Below, in pieces: positions 52,602 to 61,827 of a stretch of 64,000 bases of DNA. The position numbers and the translations under genes were made by a program. The DNA lies in contig DATJEU010000070.1 in the NCBI GenBank assembly GCA_035496255.1, positions 1-64,000 of the forward strand, given 5' to 3'. This DNA is from Gp6-AA40 sp035496255 (GTDB taxonomy: Bacteria > Acidobacteriota > Vicinamibacteria > Vicinamibacterales > UBA2999). Within the stretch, counting starts at the first letter, position 1. Each line of letters opens with the position of its first letter. The notes under the pieces were generated by a model, which worked only from the letters and a program-made list of their open reading frames with translations, was not told the DNA's origin and did no database searches.

Positions 52602-54824
52602 CTAATTGCGTAACGGCTTGCCGGTTTTCAGCGTGTGCTGAATCCGTTCCTGGGTCTTGCGTTCGCCGAGCAGGCTGAGGAAGGCTTCGCGTTCCAGATC
52701 CAGCAGGTGCTGCTCCGAGACCACCGTCGGGTGCGGCCATGTGCCTCCGGCCATGATCGTCGCCAGCTTCCGGCCGATCAATGCGTCGTGATCGCTGATG
52801 CGAGCCGCCCGCCATGCGAGGTGAATGCCGAGCTTGAGCGGCGCGAGTACCGCGTCGCCGCCGACGCGGATCGCCGTGCGGGGTACCGGCGGCAGATAGC
52901 CGTCCGCGACACGCTGCAGCGCCCGTGCCTTCGCTTCCGACAACAGCCGGTCGCGGTTCATCGTCACCGCATCCACGTCGCGCAGGTATCCAAGGCGGCG
53001 CGCATCGGCGGCGCTCGTCGAGACCTTCGCGAAGCCGACCGCTTCGAATGCGCGCTGCACCGCCGGCAGCAGGTCGGAACCCGCCGCGGTGTCGTCCGCC
53101 GCGCGCAGCGTCATCTCCTTGGTGCCGCCGCCCGCAGGGATCAGGCCGACGCCGGCTTCAACCAGGCCAATGTAGGTTTCCGCGGCGGCCTGCACGCGAT
53201 CGGCATGGAGCGCGATCTCACACCCGCCGCCAAGAGCCAGGCCACCAGGAGCCACGACGACCGGGACCGAGGAGTAGCGAAGGCCGAGTGTGGCCTGCTG
53301 AAACGCGCGAACCATCAGATCGAGCTCGTCCCAGTTCTCGTCCTGCGCTTCGAGCAGCACGAGCATAAGGTTGGCGCCGGCCGTGAAATTCGTCCCGTCG
53401 TTACCGACGACGAGGGCGGCGAAGTTGCGTGATGCTTCCTGTACGCCCGCCTGCAGCATCTGGATCGTGTCGGCGCCGATCGCATTCATCTTCGAATGGA
53501 AGTCGACGCGCAGCACACCATCGCCCATGTCGACGAGACTGGCGCCGGCGTTCCGTTTCACGACGCGAGTGCGCTCGGCCAGAGTGCCAAGCGACGGCGT
53601 GGTCGTCGAGCGGGTCTCGCGCCGTGGACCCGCCGTCCCGGTGTCGCGCACCTCGAGGCCGATCGCGTCGATCAATTCGAACGGGCCCAGGTCCCATCCG
53701 AATCCCCATCGCATGACGCGATCGACGTCTTCCGGCGAGTGCGCGATGTCGGGCGCCACTGTCGCGGCGTAGCGCAGCGTCGGACCGAGCGTGTCGCGGA
53801 GGAAGTCGCCGACGCGGTCCTTGCCGTGATACAGCGTGCGAACGCGTTCGCGCGTATCGCCGATCGATTGTGACGCCTCGATCGACGGCAGTCGCGGCGA
53901 TTGGCGCGGGCGGTATTCGAGCGTGTTCGGATCGAGCGTGAGGATCTCCGACTCGCCGTTCGGCTTCTTCACCCGCTTGTAGAAGCCCTGTCCCGCCTTC
54001 TCGCCAATCAGCCCGCGCCCGAGCATCTGTTCGACGAACGATGGCAACACGAACACGCCGCGGGCCTGCTCGTCGGGCAGCCGCTCGTGCAGGTTGCGCA
54101 CGACGTGGCCGAGGATGTCGAGGCCCGCGAGATCGAGCGTGCGGAATGTTGCGCTCTTCGGCCGGCCGATCGGCGGCCCGGTGATGGCGTCGACTTCCTC
54201 GATCGTGAATTCGCCGGACGCCACCTTCTCGAGGATCCTCATCACCCCGTAGAGCGCCAGGTGATTGCCGATAAAGTTCGGCGTGTCCTTCGCGATGACC
54301 ACGCCTTTGCCAAGGTGATGGTCTGCGAAGGAGGCGACGGTGTCGACGACCTGCTGATCGGTCTCGCCGGTCGGAATCAGTTCGAGCAGGTGGAGATAAC
54401 GCGGTGGATTGAAGAAGTGCGTGCCCAGCCAGTGCCGGCGGAAATCATCGCCCCGCCCTTCCGCCAGCAGCGAGATCGGAATCCCGGACGTGTTCGAGCT
54501 GACGATTGACCCAGGCCGTCGCGCCGCCTCTACCCGCGCAAGCAGTTCGCGCTTGACGTCGAGCCGCTCGACGACGGCTTCCAGGATCCAGTCGGCGTCC
54601 TTGATGCCCGCGAGCCCGTCATCGAAGCCGCCAGTCGCGATCAGCGGGATGACGTCGGGAGTAAAGAACGGGTCCGGTTTGATGCTGCGGGCGCGCTTGA
54701 GGCCGTCAGCGGCGGCCTGCGGCGTGACGTCGAGGAGAAGAACGGACACGCCGGCGTTGGCGAAGTGAGCGGCAATCTGGGCGCCCATGACGCCGGCGCC
54801 GAGGACGGCAACCGATCGAATCAC
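52602..54824 (-). CDS. 3-hydroxyacyl-CoA dehydrogenase/enoyl-CoA hydratase fusion
   Basis: 740 residues, GTG start at 54824 (overlaps the upstream stop, GTGA). NAD-binding VAVLGAGVMGAQIAAHFANAG at the N-terminus, then the dehydrogenase C-domain (GTHFFNPPRYLHLLELIPT; GKGVVIAKDTPNFIGNHLALYG), and an enoyl-CoA hydratase domain at the C-terminal half (LVVGNDGTNFTAGANLMLVLL; PGGLALGGGCEIALHADRV; GLIPAGGGTKEM). The domain order is the reverse of FadB, as in many non-enteric bacteria. Hydratase and oxidation steps of beta-oxidation are thus in one chain. Confidence 0.94.
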   Translation of the reverse strand: MIRSVAVLGAGVMGAQIAAHFANAGVSVLLLDVTPQAAADGLKRARSIKPDPFFTPDVIPLIATGGFDDGLAGIKDADWILEAVVERLDVKRELLARVEAARRPGSIVSSNTSGIPISLLAEGRGDDFRRHWLGTHFFNPPRYLHLLELIPTGETDQQVVDTVASFADHHLGKGVVIAKDTPNFIGNHLALYGVMRILEKVASGEFTIEEVDAITGPPIGRPKSATFRTLDLAGLDILGHVVRNLHERLPDEQARGVFVLPSFVEQMLGRGLIGEKAGQGFYKRVKKPNGESEILTLDPNTLEYRPRQSPRLPSIEASQSIGDTRERVRTLYHGKDRVGDFLRDTLGPTLRYAATVAPDIAHSPEDVDRVMRWGFGWDLGPFELIDAIGLEVRDTGTAGPRRETRSTTTPSLGTLAERTRVVKRNAGASLVDMGDGVLRVDFHSKMNAIGADTIQMLQAGVQEASRNFAALVVGNDGTNFTAGANLMLVLLEAQDENWDELDLMVRAFQQATLGLRYSSVPVVVAPGGLALGGGCEIALHADRVQAAAETYIGLVEAGVGLIPAGGGTKEMTLRAADDTAAGSDLLPAVQRAFEAVGFAKVSTSAADARRLGYLRDVDAVTMNRDRLLSEAKARALQRVADGYLPPVPRTAIRVGGDAVLAPLKLGIHLAWRAARISDHDALIGRKLATIMAGGTWPHPTVVSEQHLLDLEREAFLSLLGERKTQERIQHTLKTGKPLRN

Positions 54825-55699
54825 CGACTCAGTGTACCTGCTCCGGCTCTGGTGATTGGACGGGTGAGGCACGTCGGCCCGCCGGCGCCGCGGCGGCTGA
54901 TTTCCGTCCCGTCATATTCGACTACCTCAGCACCGGCACGCTCGAGCGCCTGCCGTGTTCGCGGATTGCCGCGCAGCATCACGCAGCGTCGCGGCGCCAC
55001 CGCCAGCACGTTCGTGCCCATACTCTCGAATTCCTCGTCAGGCACCTCGACGAGACCGACGCCACGCTGGAGCAGCCACTCGCGGAACGGCACGGGTAGC
55101 AGGCGCGAATAGACCACGGCCAGATCGGCGTCGACCGGACTGATCAGCGACATCAGGTGCATGACGTCCTGCTCGCCGCTCCAATGCGGAAGCGGCACGA
55201 CGGTGATTCCGACGTCCGGACCCAGAATCGCCTGCAACTGGCGAATGCCTTCGTCATTGGTCCGATAGCCGCGGCCGACCACGAGCGTGTGCGAATCCAT
55301 CCAGACGACATCGCCACCCTCGATGCGCCCCGGCGCCGTGATGCGGCCGGCGATCGGAATGCCCAGCGCCGTAAACGCCGCCTCCTGCGCGCGCGGCTCC
55401 GTCGTCCGTTGCGGCTTGCCCATGCTGCAGAGGATCATGCCGCGACTGCTCGTGAGCGACGCATCACGCACATAGATCGAATCGAGCGTTGTCTCGGCAG
55501 CGGCCGGAAGAAAGTCGAGCGCGGTGCCGGTCGTGGCGATGGCTTCCGCGAACGCGTCGTATTCGCGACACGCCTGCGCGACATCAGGCGCCGCGGTGAA
55601 TCGGAGGTCGCGCCATTGCCCGTCAGCGCGCGCCTGATCGACGAACGCATCGCGCGCGTGCTTCAGCACGATGCGCGCCAGCGTGCCGTATTCATTCAT
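54821..55699 (-). CDS. dimethylargininase/arginine deiminase-like hydrolase
   Basis: 292 residues. Guanidino-modifying fold: TTLDSIYVRDASL, GRIEGGDVVWMD, DVMHLMSLIS (catalytic His) and the late GGPTCLTRPI (nucleophile Cys277). The pattern fits DDAH or ADI, which release citrulline from arginine derivatives. Its stop overlaps the fusion dehydrogenase start (4 bases). Why it lies in this train is not clear; arginine or methylarginine breakdown feeding this operon would be a guess. Confidence 0.88.
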   Translation of the reverse strand: MNEYGTLARIVLKHARDAFVDQARADGQWRDLRFTAAPDVAQACREYDAFAEAIATTGTALDFLPAAAETTLDSIYVRDASLTSSRGMILCSMGKPQRTTEPRAQEAAFTALGIPIAGRITAPGRIEGGDVVWMDSHTLVVGRGYRTNDEGIRQLQAILGPDVGITVVPLPHWSGEQDVMHLMSLISPVDADLAVVYSRLLPVPFREWLLQRGVGLVEVPDEEFESMGTNVLAVAPRRCVMLRGNPRTRQALERAGAEVVEYDGTEISRRGAGGPTCLTRPITRAGAGTLSR

Positions 55700-55714
55700 G
55701 GTGCATGGGCAACT

Positions 55715-56518
55715 CTATTTCCAGCGCGTGAGGATCGACTCGCGATCGAACAGCCGGATCCCAATCACCATCAAGCCAACGTTGACCATCGCCAGCAGCA
55801 CCGCGGTGCCGACGACGATCGGCATCGTCAGCATCAGCGCACCTGTGAGTTGGGCGACGAGAGCGCCGGCCAGCGGCAGAATGACGAGCACGCCGATCTG
55901 CTGCGCCGTGCGCGCGTCGTTGACGCGGGAAGACACGCAGACGGCCAGTTGTAACGCCGCGAGCGCCGCCAGCGGGCCGAGCAGGAAGAAGACGCCAAGC
56001 GACCGCGGTGCCAGCAGGATTCGATAGACGCCAGGATTGGCGAAGACGGCCATTGCCGCCGCATAGATGACAAAGCACCCGAGCGTCAGCGCGAGCGCTG
56101 GCAACAGCGATCCCAGAATCTTGGCGGTGAGCAATTCACGCGTCGTGATCGGCGTCGCCAGCAGCGGCTCGAGCGTGCGCGCCTGCTTCTCGCCGACCAC
56201 GGCGTTGGCGGCGACAGACATCGAAGCGGCCACCGGAGCGATCACGAGCAGTGGCAGGAACTGCTGAAAGATCCAGGCCTGGATCGCGCCCTCCGCATCC
56301 ATGCCGTTGGTGATCGGCTGTGTGCGGAACATCTCCACCGCAATCTGGAAGTCACTCGAGTCCGAGAGCCTCTCACCGGTCACTGCCGGAACCACCACCG
56401 CGACGATGAAGGGCAGCGCGATGGCCACGAACGCCGTGAAGAGCGGTGGGATGAACAGCCCGGGGTGATGCCGCAGATCCGCGAATTCCTTCTGCAGCAG
56501 CGCGGCGATTCGTGTCAT
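55715..56518 (-). CDS. ABC-2-type transporter permease
   Basis: 267 residues with 6 membrane segments (LFIPPLFTAFVAIALPFIVAVVVPAV; FLPLLVIAPVAASMSVAANAVVGEKQARTLEPLLATPITTRELLTAK is the conserved EKQ...LEPLL...T region of ABC-2 permeases). Pairs with the ATPase gene whose stop overlaps its start by 4 bases. Substrate unknown. Confidence 0.9.
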   Translation of the reverse strand: MTRIAALLQKEFADLRHHPGLFIPPLFTAFVAIALPFIVAVVVPAVTGERLSDSSDFQIAVEMFRTQPITNGMDAEGAIQAWIFQQFLPLLVIAPVAASMSVAANAVVGEKQARTLEPLLATPITTRELLTAKILGSLLPALALTLGCFVIYAAAMAVFANPGVYRILLAPRSLGVFFLLGPLAALAALQLAVCVSSRVNDARTAQQIGVLVILPLAGALVAQLTGALMLTMPIVVGTAVLLAMVNVGLMVIGIRLFDRESILTRWK

Positions 56519-57519
56519 GCGGATCCCTCGTCGCCGGGACCGCTTCCATCGTCGCCAGGGCTTCGGCCGACAAGTCGCGGATCCCGGCCTGCGGGCTGAC
56601 GGACCAGGCGGAGGTACACGTCCTCGAGCGACGGTTCTTCCGGAGTCACCGAGACGATGTCCGCGCCGGCTTCGACCAGGCAGCGCACGAGCGCAGGTGT
56701 ATCGTGAATCGGGTCGTGCGTGGCCACCAGTAGAACTCGGCCCTGGGCAGCGACACCGCGCCCGGCATCGTGTACGACGGGAACGAACCGATCGGCCGCG
56801 CCGCGCAGTTCGATCCGTACGCGGGTGCCAAACAACTGCGCCCGCAGGGCGTCGGGTGTGTCGAGCGCCAACAGTCGCTGACGCAGCACCGCGACGCGCG
56901 TCGCGACGCGCTGGACTTCATCGAGATTGTGAGTGGAAATGAGCACGGCGCGCTTGTCGTCGCGCAGCCGCAGGATCAGCTCACGCAGGCCGCGCGCGCT
57001 TTCCGGATCGAGCCCGGAAGTCGGCTCGTCCAGCAGCACGATGTCCGGGTTGTGCAGCAGCGCGCGGGCAATGGCGACTCTCTGCTTGAGACCCTTCGAC
57101 AGCACGGCGGCAGCCTCCTCCGCGCGATCCGCAATCGCGAAGGTATCGAGCGCGCGCTCGACGGCGGTGGACGCGGGCGTGAGTCCGTGCAGCCGTGCGT
57201 ACACGAGCAGGTTCTCGCGCACCGTCAGCCGATCCCACAAGCCAGGTGACTCGGTGAGAAATCCGACACGCGATCGCAGGCGGTCGGCTCGTCCAGGCTC
57301 CACGCGTGCGCCGTCCAATCGCACCTCGCCCGCACTGGGCTCGATCAACCCGGCCAGCATTCGCAGTGTGGTCGTCTTGCCGGCGCCGTTCGGCCCCAGC
57401 AGCGCCACGATTTCGCCGCGGGCGAGGTCGAAGGTGACGTCCTGAACCGCCGTGCGCGTGTCGAAACGGCGCGTGAGCCCGACCGCCGCGAGCCCGCGGT
57501 CAGTCGACGGCGAATTCAT
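56515..57519 (-). CDS. ABC transporter ATP-binding protein (NatA type)
   Basis: 334 residues from ATG 57519. Walker A LLGPNGAGKTTTLRML (about 41-56), signature LSKGLKQRVAIARALL, Walker B IVLLDEPTSGLDPES, switch His in ISTHNLDEV. LSKG instead of LSGG is usual in the NatA group. The last 30 residues (PAGRDPRLVGRSPGDDGSG...) are read from the repeat found also in the thiolase gene. Partner permease is directly downstream. Confidence 0.93.
   Translation of the reverse strand: MNSPSTDRGLAAVGLTRRFDTRTAVQDVTFDLARGEIVALLGPNGAGKTTTLRMLAGLIEPSAGEVRLDGARVEPGRADRLRSRVGFLTESPGLWDRLTVRENLLVYARLHGLTPASTAVERALDTFAIADRAEEAAAVLSKGLKQRVAIARALLHNPDIVLLDEPTSGLDPESARGLRELILRLRDDKRAVLISTHNLDEVQRVATRVAVLRQRLLALDTPDALRAQLFGTRVRIELRGAADRFVPVVHDAGRGVAAQGRVLLVATHDPIHDTPALVRCLVEAGADIVSVTPEEPSLEDVYLRLVRQPAGRDPRLVGRSPGDDGSGPGDEGSA
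56530..56595. repeat. in-frame GDDGSGPG/DPRLV element, copy at the ABC ATPase C-terminus
   Basis: GGGACCGCTTCC and GACAAGTCGCGGATCC (56569-56584) on the plus strand; on the coding strand it reads DPRLVGRSPGDDGSGPG. Compare thiolase DPRLVRGSAGGEGGSGSGG from 50382-50445. Confidence 0.7.
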
Positions 57520-58519
57520 AGCAACCTGGCGTAACCAGCAGCGTGCCCCTCGGCGAGAACGACAGACTGACCGGGCTGATGGTGCCGGCGGCGCTGAACT
57601 GCACGCTGCGCACCTTGTCGCCGGCATTGTCGTACACGTAGGTGTACGGCACCGCGAGCGACACCCAGAGCCGGCCACGCGTATCGACCGCGGCCGTGCG
57701 CACCACCGGCGTCACGACCGGCACTTCACGGTCCTCAACGCGGCGCGGCCATATGCTGGGCTGGCTCGCGATCAACTCGTCGATCTCGCGCCCCTCGATG
57801 TGCCGTTCGAAGACGAGCGTCCCTTCGGCGTCGTACTTGCGGAACATCGGCTGGCCGGTGATGAACACGAAGTAGAAGCCGCCCATGGGATCGACGAGCG
57901 GCAGGCCGCGGTTCATCGCGACGTGCAGGTCGCGATCCTGCTCGTGGCCCGTCGGCCGAAGCCGTCCGATGCTCTGCGCGCTGCGTCCATCGAGCGAGTA
58001 CTCAGTGAACAACGCGTCGCTCTCCGGATTGTTGACGAGCAGCGACCGGCCGGTGTGCCGGACTGCCCCGATGCCGTTCAGCACCAGGTTGCCGATGGTG
58101 ATGCGGACGCCGGTATTCCCGTGAATGAAGAAGCCGCCTTTCCAGGTTCCCGCCTGATCGAAGATCTGAATTCGATCCTCGCCCTTGGGGATGTCCGCAA
58201 CGACGAACGAGCCGTCCGGCGCGACGTCGAAGCCGTACGGATCGAGAATCCGTCCGGGCTCGGCGCCAATCGTCACCGCCTTTCGCGCCAGCGTTTGGCC
58301 GGGATCGACGGTCCACACCGCGTGTGCGCGCCGATCGAACACGTAGTACATGCCGTTGGCCGCCTGCTGAAACGCGGCCGGCTCCTCGAATTGACGGACG
58401 ATGCGCGGCGGCAGGCCGCCAATGGAACGAATCACGTCCGGCTGCAATGCGGCAGACGGACAGACGGTGAGGGTGACGAAGGAAAGAATGCCGCCGGCGA
58501 GAACGCTAATACGCGGCAA
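57500..58519 (-). CDS. exported six-bladed beta-propeller-like protein
   Basis: 339 residues with a TTG start at 58519 that overlaps the E1 stop by 14 bases; its end overlaps the ATPase start by 20. A signal peptide-like start (ISVLAGGILSFVTLTVCPSAALQ). Repeated blade-like stretches such as ILDPYGFDVAPDGSFVVADIPKGEDRIQIFDQAGTWKGGF and TAAVDTRGRLWVSLAVPYTYVYDNAGDKV indicate a NHL/6-blade propeller. Periplasmic binding role is likely; ligand unknown. Confidence 0.82.
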   Translation of the reverse strand: MPRISVLAGGILSFVTLTVCPSAALQPDVIRSIGGLPPRIVRQFEEPAAFQQAANGMYYVFDRRAHAVWTVDPGQTLARKAVTIGAEPGRILDPYGFDVAPDGSFVVADIPKGEDRIQIFDQAGTWKGGFFIHGNTGVRITIGNLVLNGIGAVRHTGRSLLVNNPESDALFTEYSLDGRSAQSIGRLRPTGHEQDRDLHVAMNRGLPLVDPMGGFYFVFITGQPMFRKYDAEGTLVFERHIEGREIDELIASQPSIWPRRVEDREVPVVTPVVRTAAVDTRGRLWVSLAVPYTYVYDNAGDKVRSVQFSAAGTISPVSLSFSPRGTLLVTPGCYEFAVD

Positions 58520-60653
58520 GCGTGCGGATCGCCTTCAAGACATCAGCCGATCCGGGGAGGATGACCTCCTCGAGCACCGGCGCGTACGCGACCGGGCAGT
58601 CCAGCGCGGCGACACGCTTGATCGGCGCGTCGAGGTATTCGAACAGCTCTTCGGAAATACGTGCCGCGATTTCGGCGCCGAAGCCGCACGTGAGCTGATC
58701 CTCGTGGGCGATCACCACACGGTTGGTCTTCTGCGTGTATGCGGTAATCGTCTCCCAGTCGTACGGGATGATCGATCGCAGATCGACGACGGCCACGCTG
58801 ATGCCGTCCTTGTCGGCCTGCTGCGCCGCCAGCAGCGACCGCTGCACCAGCGCGCCCCACGTGAAGACGACGACGTCCTTGCCGTCGCGCGGCACCGCCG
58901 CCTTCCCGAACGGGACCGTGTAGTCGGGACCGGGATACGGATTCTTGTTGTAGGTCTGCCGGTACAGATGCTTATGCTCGAGGAACATCACCGGATCGTC
59001 ACAGCGAATCGCCGTGCGCAACAGTCCCGCGGCGTCTTCGGCATTCGACGGGAAGACGATGCGGATGCCCGGTGTGTGCGCGAAGATCGAGACGCCCGAC
59101 TGGCTGTGGTACGGCGCACCACCGCGCAGGTATCCGCCGATCGGCACGCGGATCACCATCGGGCACGACCAGTGGTTGCCGGACCGGTACCGCATCATCG
59201 ACATCTCGTCGCGAATCTGCATGAAGCCGGGCCAGATGTAGTCGAAGAACTGGATCTCGACCACCGGCTTCAGTCCGCGCAGCGCCATGCCGACGCCGCG
59301 GCCGATGATGTTCGCTTCGGCCAGCGGCGAATTGAACACGCGCGTGCTGCCGTACATGCGCTGCAGCCCATGCGTCACCTTGAACACACCGCCCTTGCCG
59401 GCAACTGACGCGAGCGCTTCCTCACGGGTCGCATCCGCGACGTCCTCACCGAAGATGACGATGTGCGGATCGCGCCCCATCTCGTCCTTCAGCGTCCGGT
59501 TGATCGCGGTCACCATCGTTTCCGGCGGCCCGTGCCGGTGCGGTTCGGTGATGAAGGCGGACGACGCCGGATCGATGGCCGGCGAGAAGACGTACAACGC
59601 CGCCGTCTCGGGTTCCGGCTTCGGTGCCGCAAGCGCTGCGTCGGCGGCCTGCACCAGCTCACGTTCGATCGACGCGAGCACCTGCGCCAGATCGGCGTCG
59701 GTGGCGAGGCCTTCTTCCTTGAGGAAGCTGCGCATGCGCACCAGCGGATCCCGCCGTGCTTCCGCTTCGCGTTCGGCCGGTGTCTTGTACAGCTTCTCGT
59801 CGTCCGAGAGCGAATGGGAGTACGGGCGGACGACGGCCGCATGCACGAGGACCGGACCCTTGCGCGCGCGCAAGTGCGCAACCGCATCGCGCATCGTCCG
59901 ATGGCTGGCGAGATAGTCGGTGCCGTCGCACCGGAACACCCGCAAGTTGGGGAAGTGCTCGACGACGCGCGAGATGTCGCCACCCGGCGTCTGCACTTCC
60001 ACCGGCACCGAGATCGCGTACCCGTTGTCCTCGACCAGGAACAGCACGGGCAGCTTGCGCGTGCACGCCGTGGTCAGCGACTCCCAGAATTCGCCTTCGC
60101 TGGTCGCGCCGTCACCGACCGACACGTAGGTGATTTCGTCGGCGTGGTAATGCTCTTCGCGATCCGGAATCTCTCGCGCGTGCTCGTAGACGACGCCGGC
60201 GTCGGCGCATCCGATCGCGTGCAGGCACTGCGTGCCGGTGCAACTGCTCTGTGACGGAATGTGCAGCCGGCGATGACCCCAGTGCGAGGGCATCTGTCTG
60301 CCGGCATTCGCCGGGTCATCCTTCGAACCGACGGACGCGAGGAACATCTCCAGCGGCGTCATGCCGAGCGCCAGGCAGAGCGCGCGATCGCGGTAATACG
60401 GGAAGAACCAGTCGTAGCCCGGGCGCAGGTTGAGGCCGGCGGCGACGAGGATCGCCTCGTGTCCGGCGCCGCTGATCTGGAAGAAGGCCTGGCTCTGGTT
60501 CTTGAGCTGAATCTCCTTGTCGTCGATCTTCCGCGACAGGAGCATGAGACGGTAGGCGGCGAGGAGATCCTCGGGAGTGAGCCCCTCGTAGTCCCGCCCG
60601 CGCGCCTTCGTCGCGCGAGTGTCCGCGCCACTGGCGACGGTCGAGCCCTTCAT
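58506..60653 (-). CDS. fused alpha/beta E1 subunit of a 2-oxoacid dehydrogenase, copy 2
   Basis: 715 residues from ATG 60653. Alpha half: YRLMLLSRKIDDKEIQLKNQSQAFFQISGAGHEAI, TPP motif VGDGATSEGEFWESLTTACTRKLPVLFLVEDNGYAIS, PYSHSLSDDEKLYKT. Beta half: VIFGEDVADATREEALASVAGKGGVFKVTHGL, FNSPLAEANIIGRGVGMALRG, PYHSQSGVSIFAHTPGI, VDLRSIIPYDWET. The RKIDDKEIQLKNQ and SDD segments are those of branched-chain 2-oxoacid E1. It heads the train that continues into beta-oxidation genes, consistent with branched-chain amino-acid breakdown. TATAAT lies 10 bases upstream on the minus strand. Confidence 0.93.
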   Translation of the reverse strand: MKGSTVASGADTRATKARGRDYEGLTPEDLLAAYRLMLLSRKIDDKEIQLKNQSQAFFQISGAGHEAILVAAGLNLRPGYDWFFPYYRDRALCLALGMTPLEMFLASVGSKDDPANAGRQMPSHWGHRRLHIPSQSSCTGTQCLHAIGCADAGVVYEHAREIPDREEHYHADEITYVSVGDGATSEGEFWESLTTACTRKLPVLFLVEDNGYAISVPVEVQTPGGDISRVVEHFPNLRVFRCDGTDYLASHRTMRDAVAHLRARKGPVLVHAAVVRPYSHSLSDDEKLYKTPAEREAEARRDPLVRMRSFLKEEGLATDADLAQVLASIERELVQAADAALAAPKPEPETAALYVFSPAIDPASSAFITEPHRHGPPETMVTAINRTLKDEMGRDPHIVIFGEDVADATREEALASVAGKGGVFKVTHGLQRMYGSTRVFNSPLAEANIIGRGVGMALRGLKPVVEIQFFDYIWPGFMQIRDEMSMMRYRSGNHWSCPMVIRVPIGGYLRGGAPYHSQSGVSIFAHTPGIRIVFPSNAEDAAGLLRTAIRCDDPVMFLEHKHLYRQTYNKNPYPGPDYTVPFGKAAVPRDGKDVVVFTWGALVQRSLLAAQQADKDGISVAVVDLRSIIPYDWETITAYTQKTNRVVIAHEDQLTCGFGAEIAARISEELFEYLDAPIKRVAALDCPVAYAPVLEEVILPGSADVLKAIRTLAAY

Positions 60654-60664
60654 GACACGGCAAA

Positions 60665-60670
60665 TTATAT
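60665..60670 (+). promoter_or_regulatory. -10-like TTATAT, 6 bases before the cupin start
   Basis: TTATAT then GGCACG and ATG 60677. The opposite strand reads TATAAT 10 bases before the fused E1 ATG, so one AT-rich patch serves both directions. Confidence 0.45.
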
Positions 60671-60676
60671 GGCACG

Positions 60677-61030
60677 ATGGCTCGCCGCATGCCACAGGCC
60701 CGCCTGCACCGATGGGATGAAATCGCCCTGGAAAAACTGACCGAGATGATGTCGCAGAAAGTCATCGCCGGCGAACGGCAGATGCTCGCGCAGATCTACT
60801 TGAAACGCGGCGCGCTCATTCCTCAGCACGCGCACGATTGCGAGCAGATGACGTACATCCTGCAGGGGTCGCTGCGGTTTCTCGTCGGCAGCGAGGAAGT
60901 CATCGTGCGGGAAGGGGAGGTGCTGCACATTCCAGCCAACGTCGCGCATCAGGCCGAAGCGCTGGAAGATACGTTCGAGCTCGACGTGTTCTCGCCGGTC
61001 CGAACCGAGTGGTTGCGGGAGATTGAATGA
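60677..61030 (+). CDS. cupin-domain protein
   Basis: 117 residues from ATG 60677 (another ATG at 60689). Conserved cupin motifs: IPQHAHDCEQMTYILQGSLRFLVG (motif 1 with His/His/Glu metal ligands) and VLHIPANVAHQAEALEDT (motif 2 His). A single-domain metal-binding protein that could be a small-molecule sensor or enzyme; not specific enough to name. It stands alone between a divergent E1 and a convergent rhomboid gene. Confidence 0.86.
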   Translation: MARRMPQARLHRWDEIALEKLTEMMSQKVIAGERQMLAQIYLKRGALIPQHAHDCEQMTYILQGSLRFLVGSEEVIVREGEVLHIPANVAHQAEALEDTFELDVFSPVRTEWLREIE

Positions 61031-61046
61031 CGCGCCGCGTGCGCCG

Positions 61047-61802
61047 TTAATGAACGCGTCGATCCACGTCGTCGGCGCGCCCGCCTGAGTAGACATCGAA
61101 TTTGCGCCGCATGCGGTTGATGCGCCACTTGAGGAAGCGGTACTGAATCTCCGAAAACACGTGGACGCGCATCCCCTTCAGGTAGACGTACCCGACCACC
61201 AGTCCGCCGAGATGCGTCGTGTGGGCCACGCCGCCACCGCCGCCGCCGATCGACAGCAGCAGTGAGATGCCGCCCATGATCAGCACGAAGTACTTCGCCG
61301 GAATCGGGAACACCAGATACATGTAGATGGGCCGGTTCGGGAAGTACATGCCATAGGCGAGCAGGACGCCGTAGATGGCCCCTGACGCGCCAATCGTCAC
61401 CGTATTCCAGAGCGCGCCGCCGAGTCCGCCTGGCATCAGCGACAGCAGCAGCGTCGTCGCGGCGGCGCCGATGCCGCAGACGAAGTAGAACTTGGTGAAG
61501 AACCGCGTGCCCCACATGCGCTCGAGTTCGACGCCGAACATCCAGAGCGCGAGCATGTTGAAGAGAATGTGCGCGATGCCGGCGTGCAGGAACATGTACG
61601 TGACCGGCTGCCACACGTGCAGGTCGCGGAACACGCCACGCGGATAGAGGCCGAGCGTCTGCTGCAGAAACGCGCCCGGGACGAGCCAGTCGATTACGAA
61701 CGCGGCGACGTTGATGATGACCAGCGCTTTGATCGCCGGTGTCAACGGGCCGGGCCCGAAGGAATATGAAAAGCCTGATGCCGAAGGGTACCGCGAACGC
61801 AT
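61047..61802 (-). CDS. rhomboid-family intramembrane serine protease
   Basis: 251 residues from ATG 61802. Six to seven membrane helices; catalytic pair Ser140 in TIGASGAIYG and His197 in HTTHLGGLVVGY; HAGIAHILFNMLALWMFG is the conserved HxxxN loop (oxyanion region). The C-terminal tail has a short cytoplasmic charged stretch (RRKFDVYSGG). A protease that cuts membrane proteins within the bilayer. It lies downstream of an MFS gene. Confidence 0.92.
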   Translation of the reverse strand: MRSRYPSASGFSYSFGPGPLTPAIKALVIINVAAFVIDWLVPGAFLQQTLGLYPRGVFRDLHVWQPVTYMFLHAGIAHILFNMLALWMFGVELERMWGTRFFTKFYFVCGIGAAATTLLLSLMPGGLGGALWNTVTIGASGAIYGVLLAYGMYFPNRPIYMYLVFPIPAKYFVLIMGGISLLLSIGGGGGGVAHTTHLGGLVVGYVYLKGMRVHVFSEIQYRFLKWRINRMRRKFDVYSGGRADDVDRRVH

Positions 61803-61827
61803 CGATCCAGTCTGTGCCAACTGGGCG

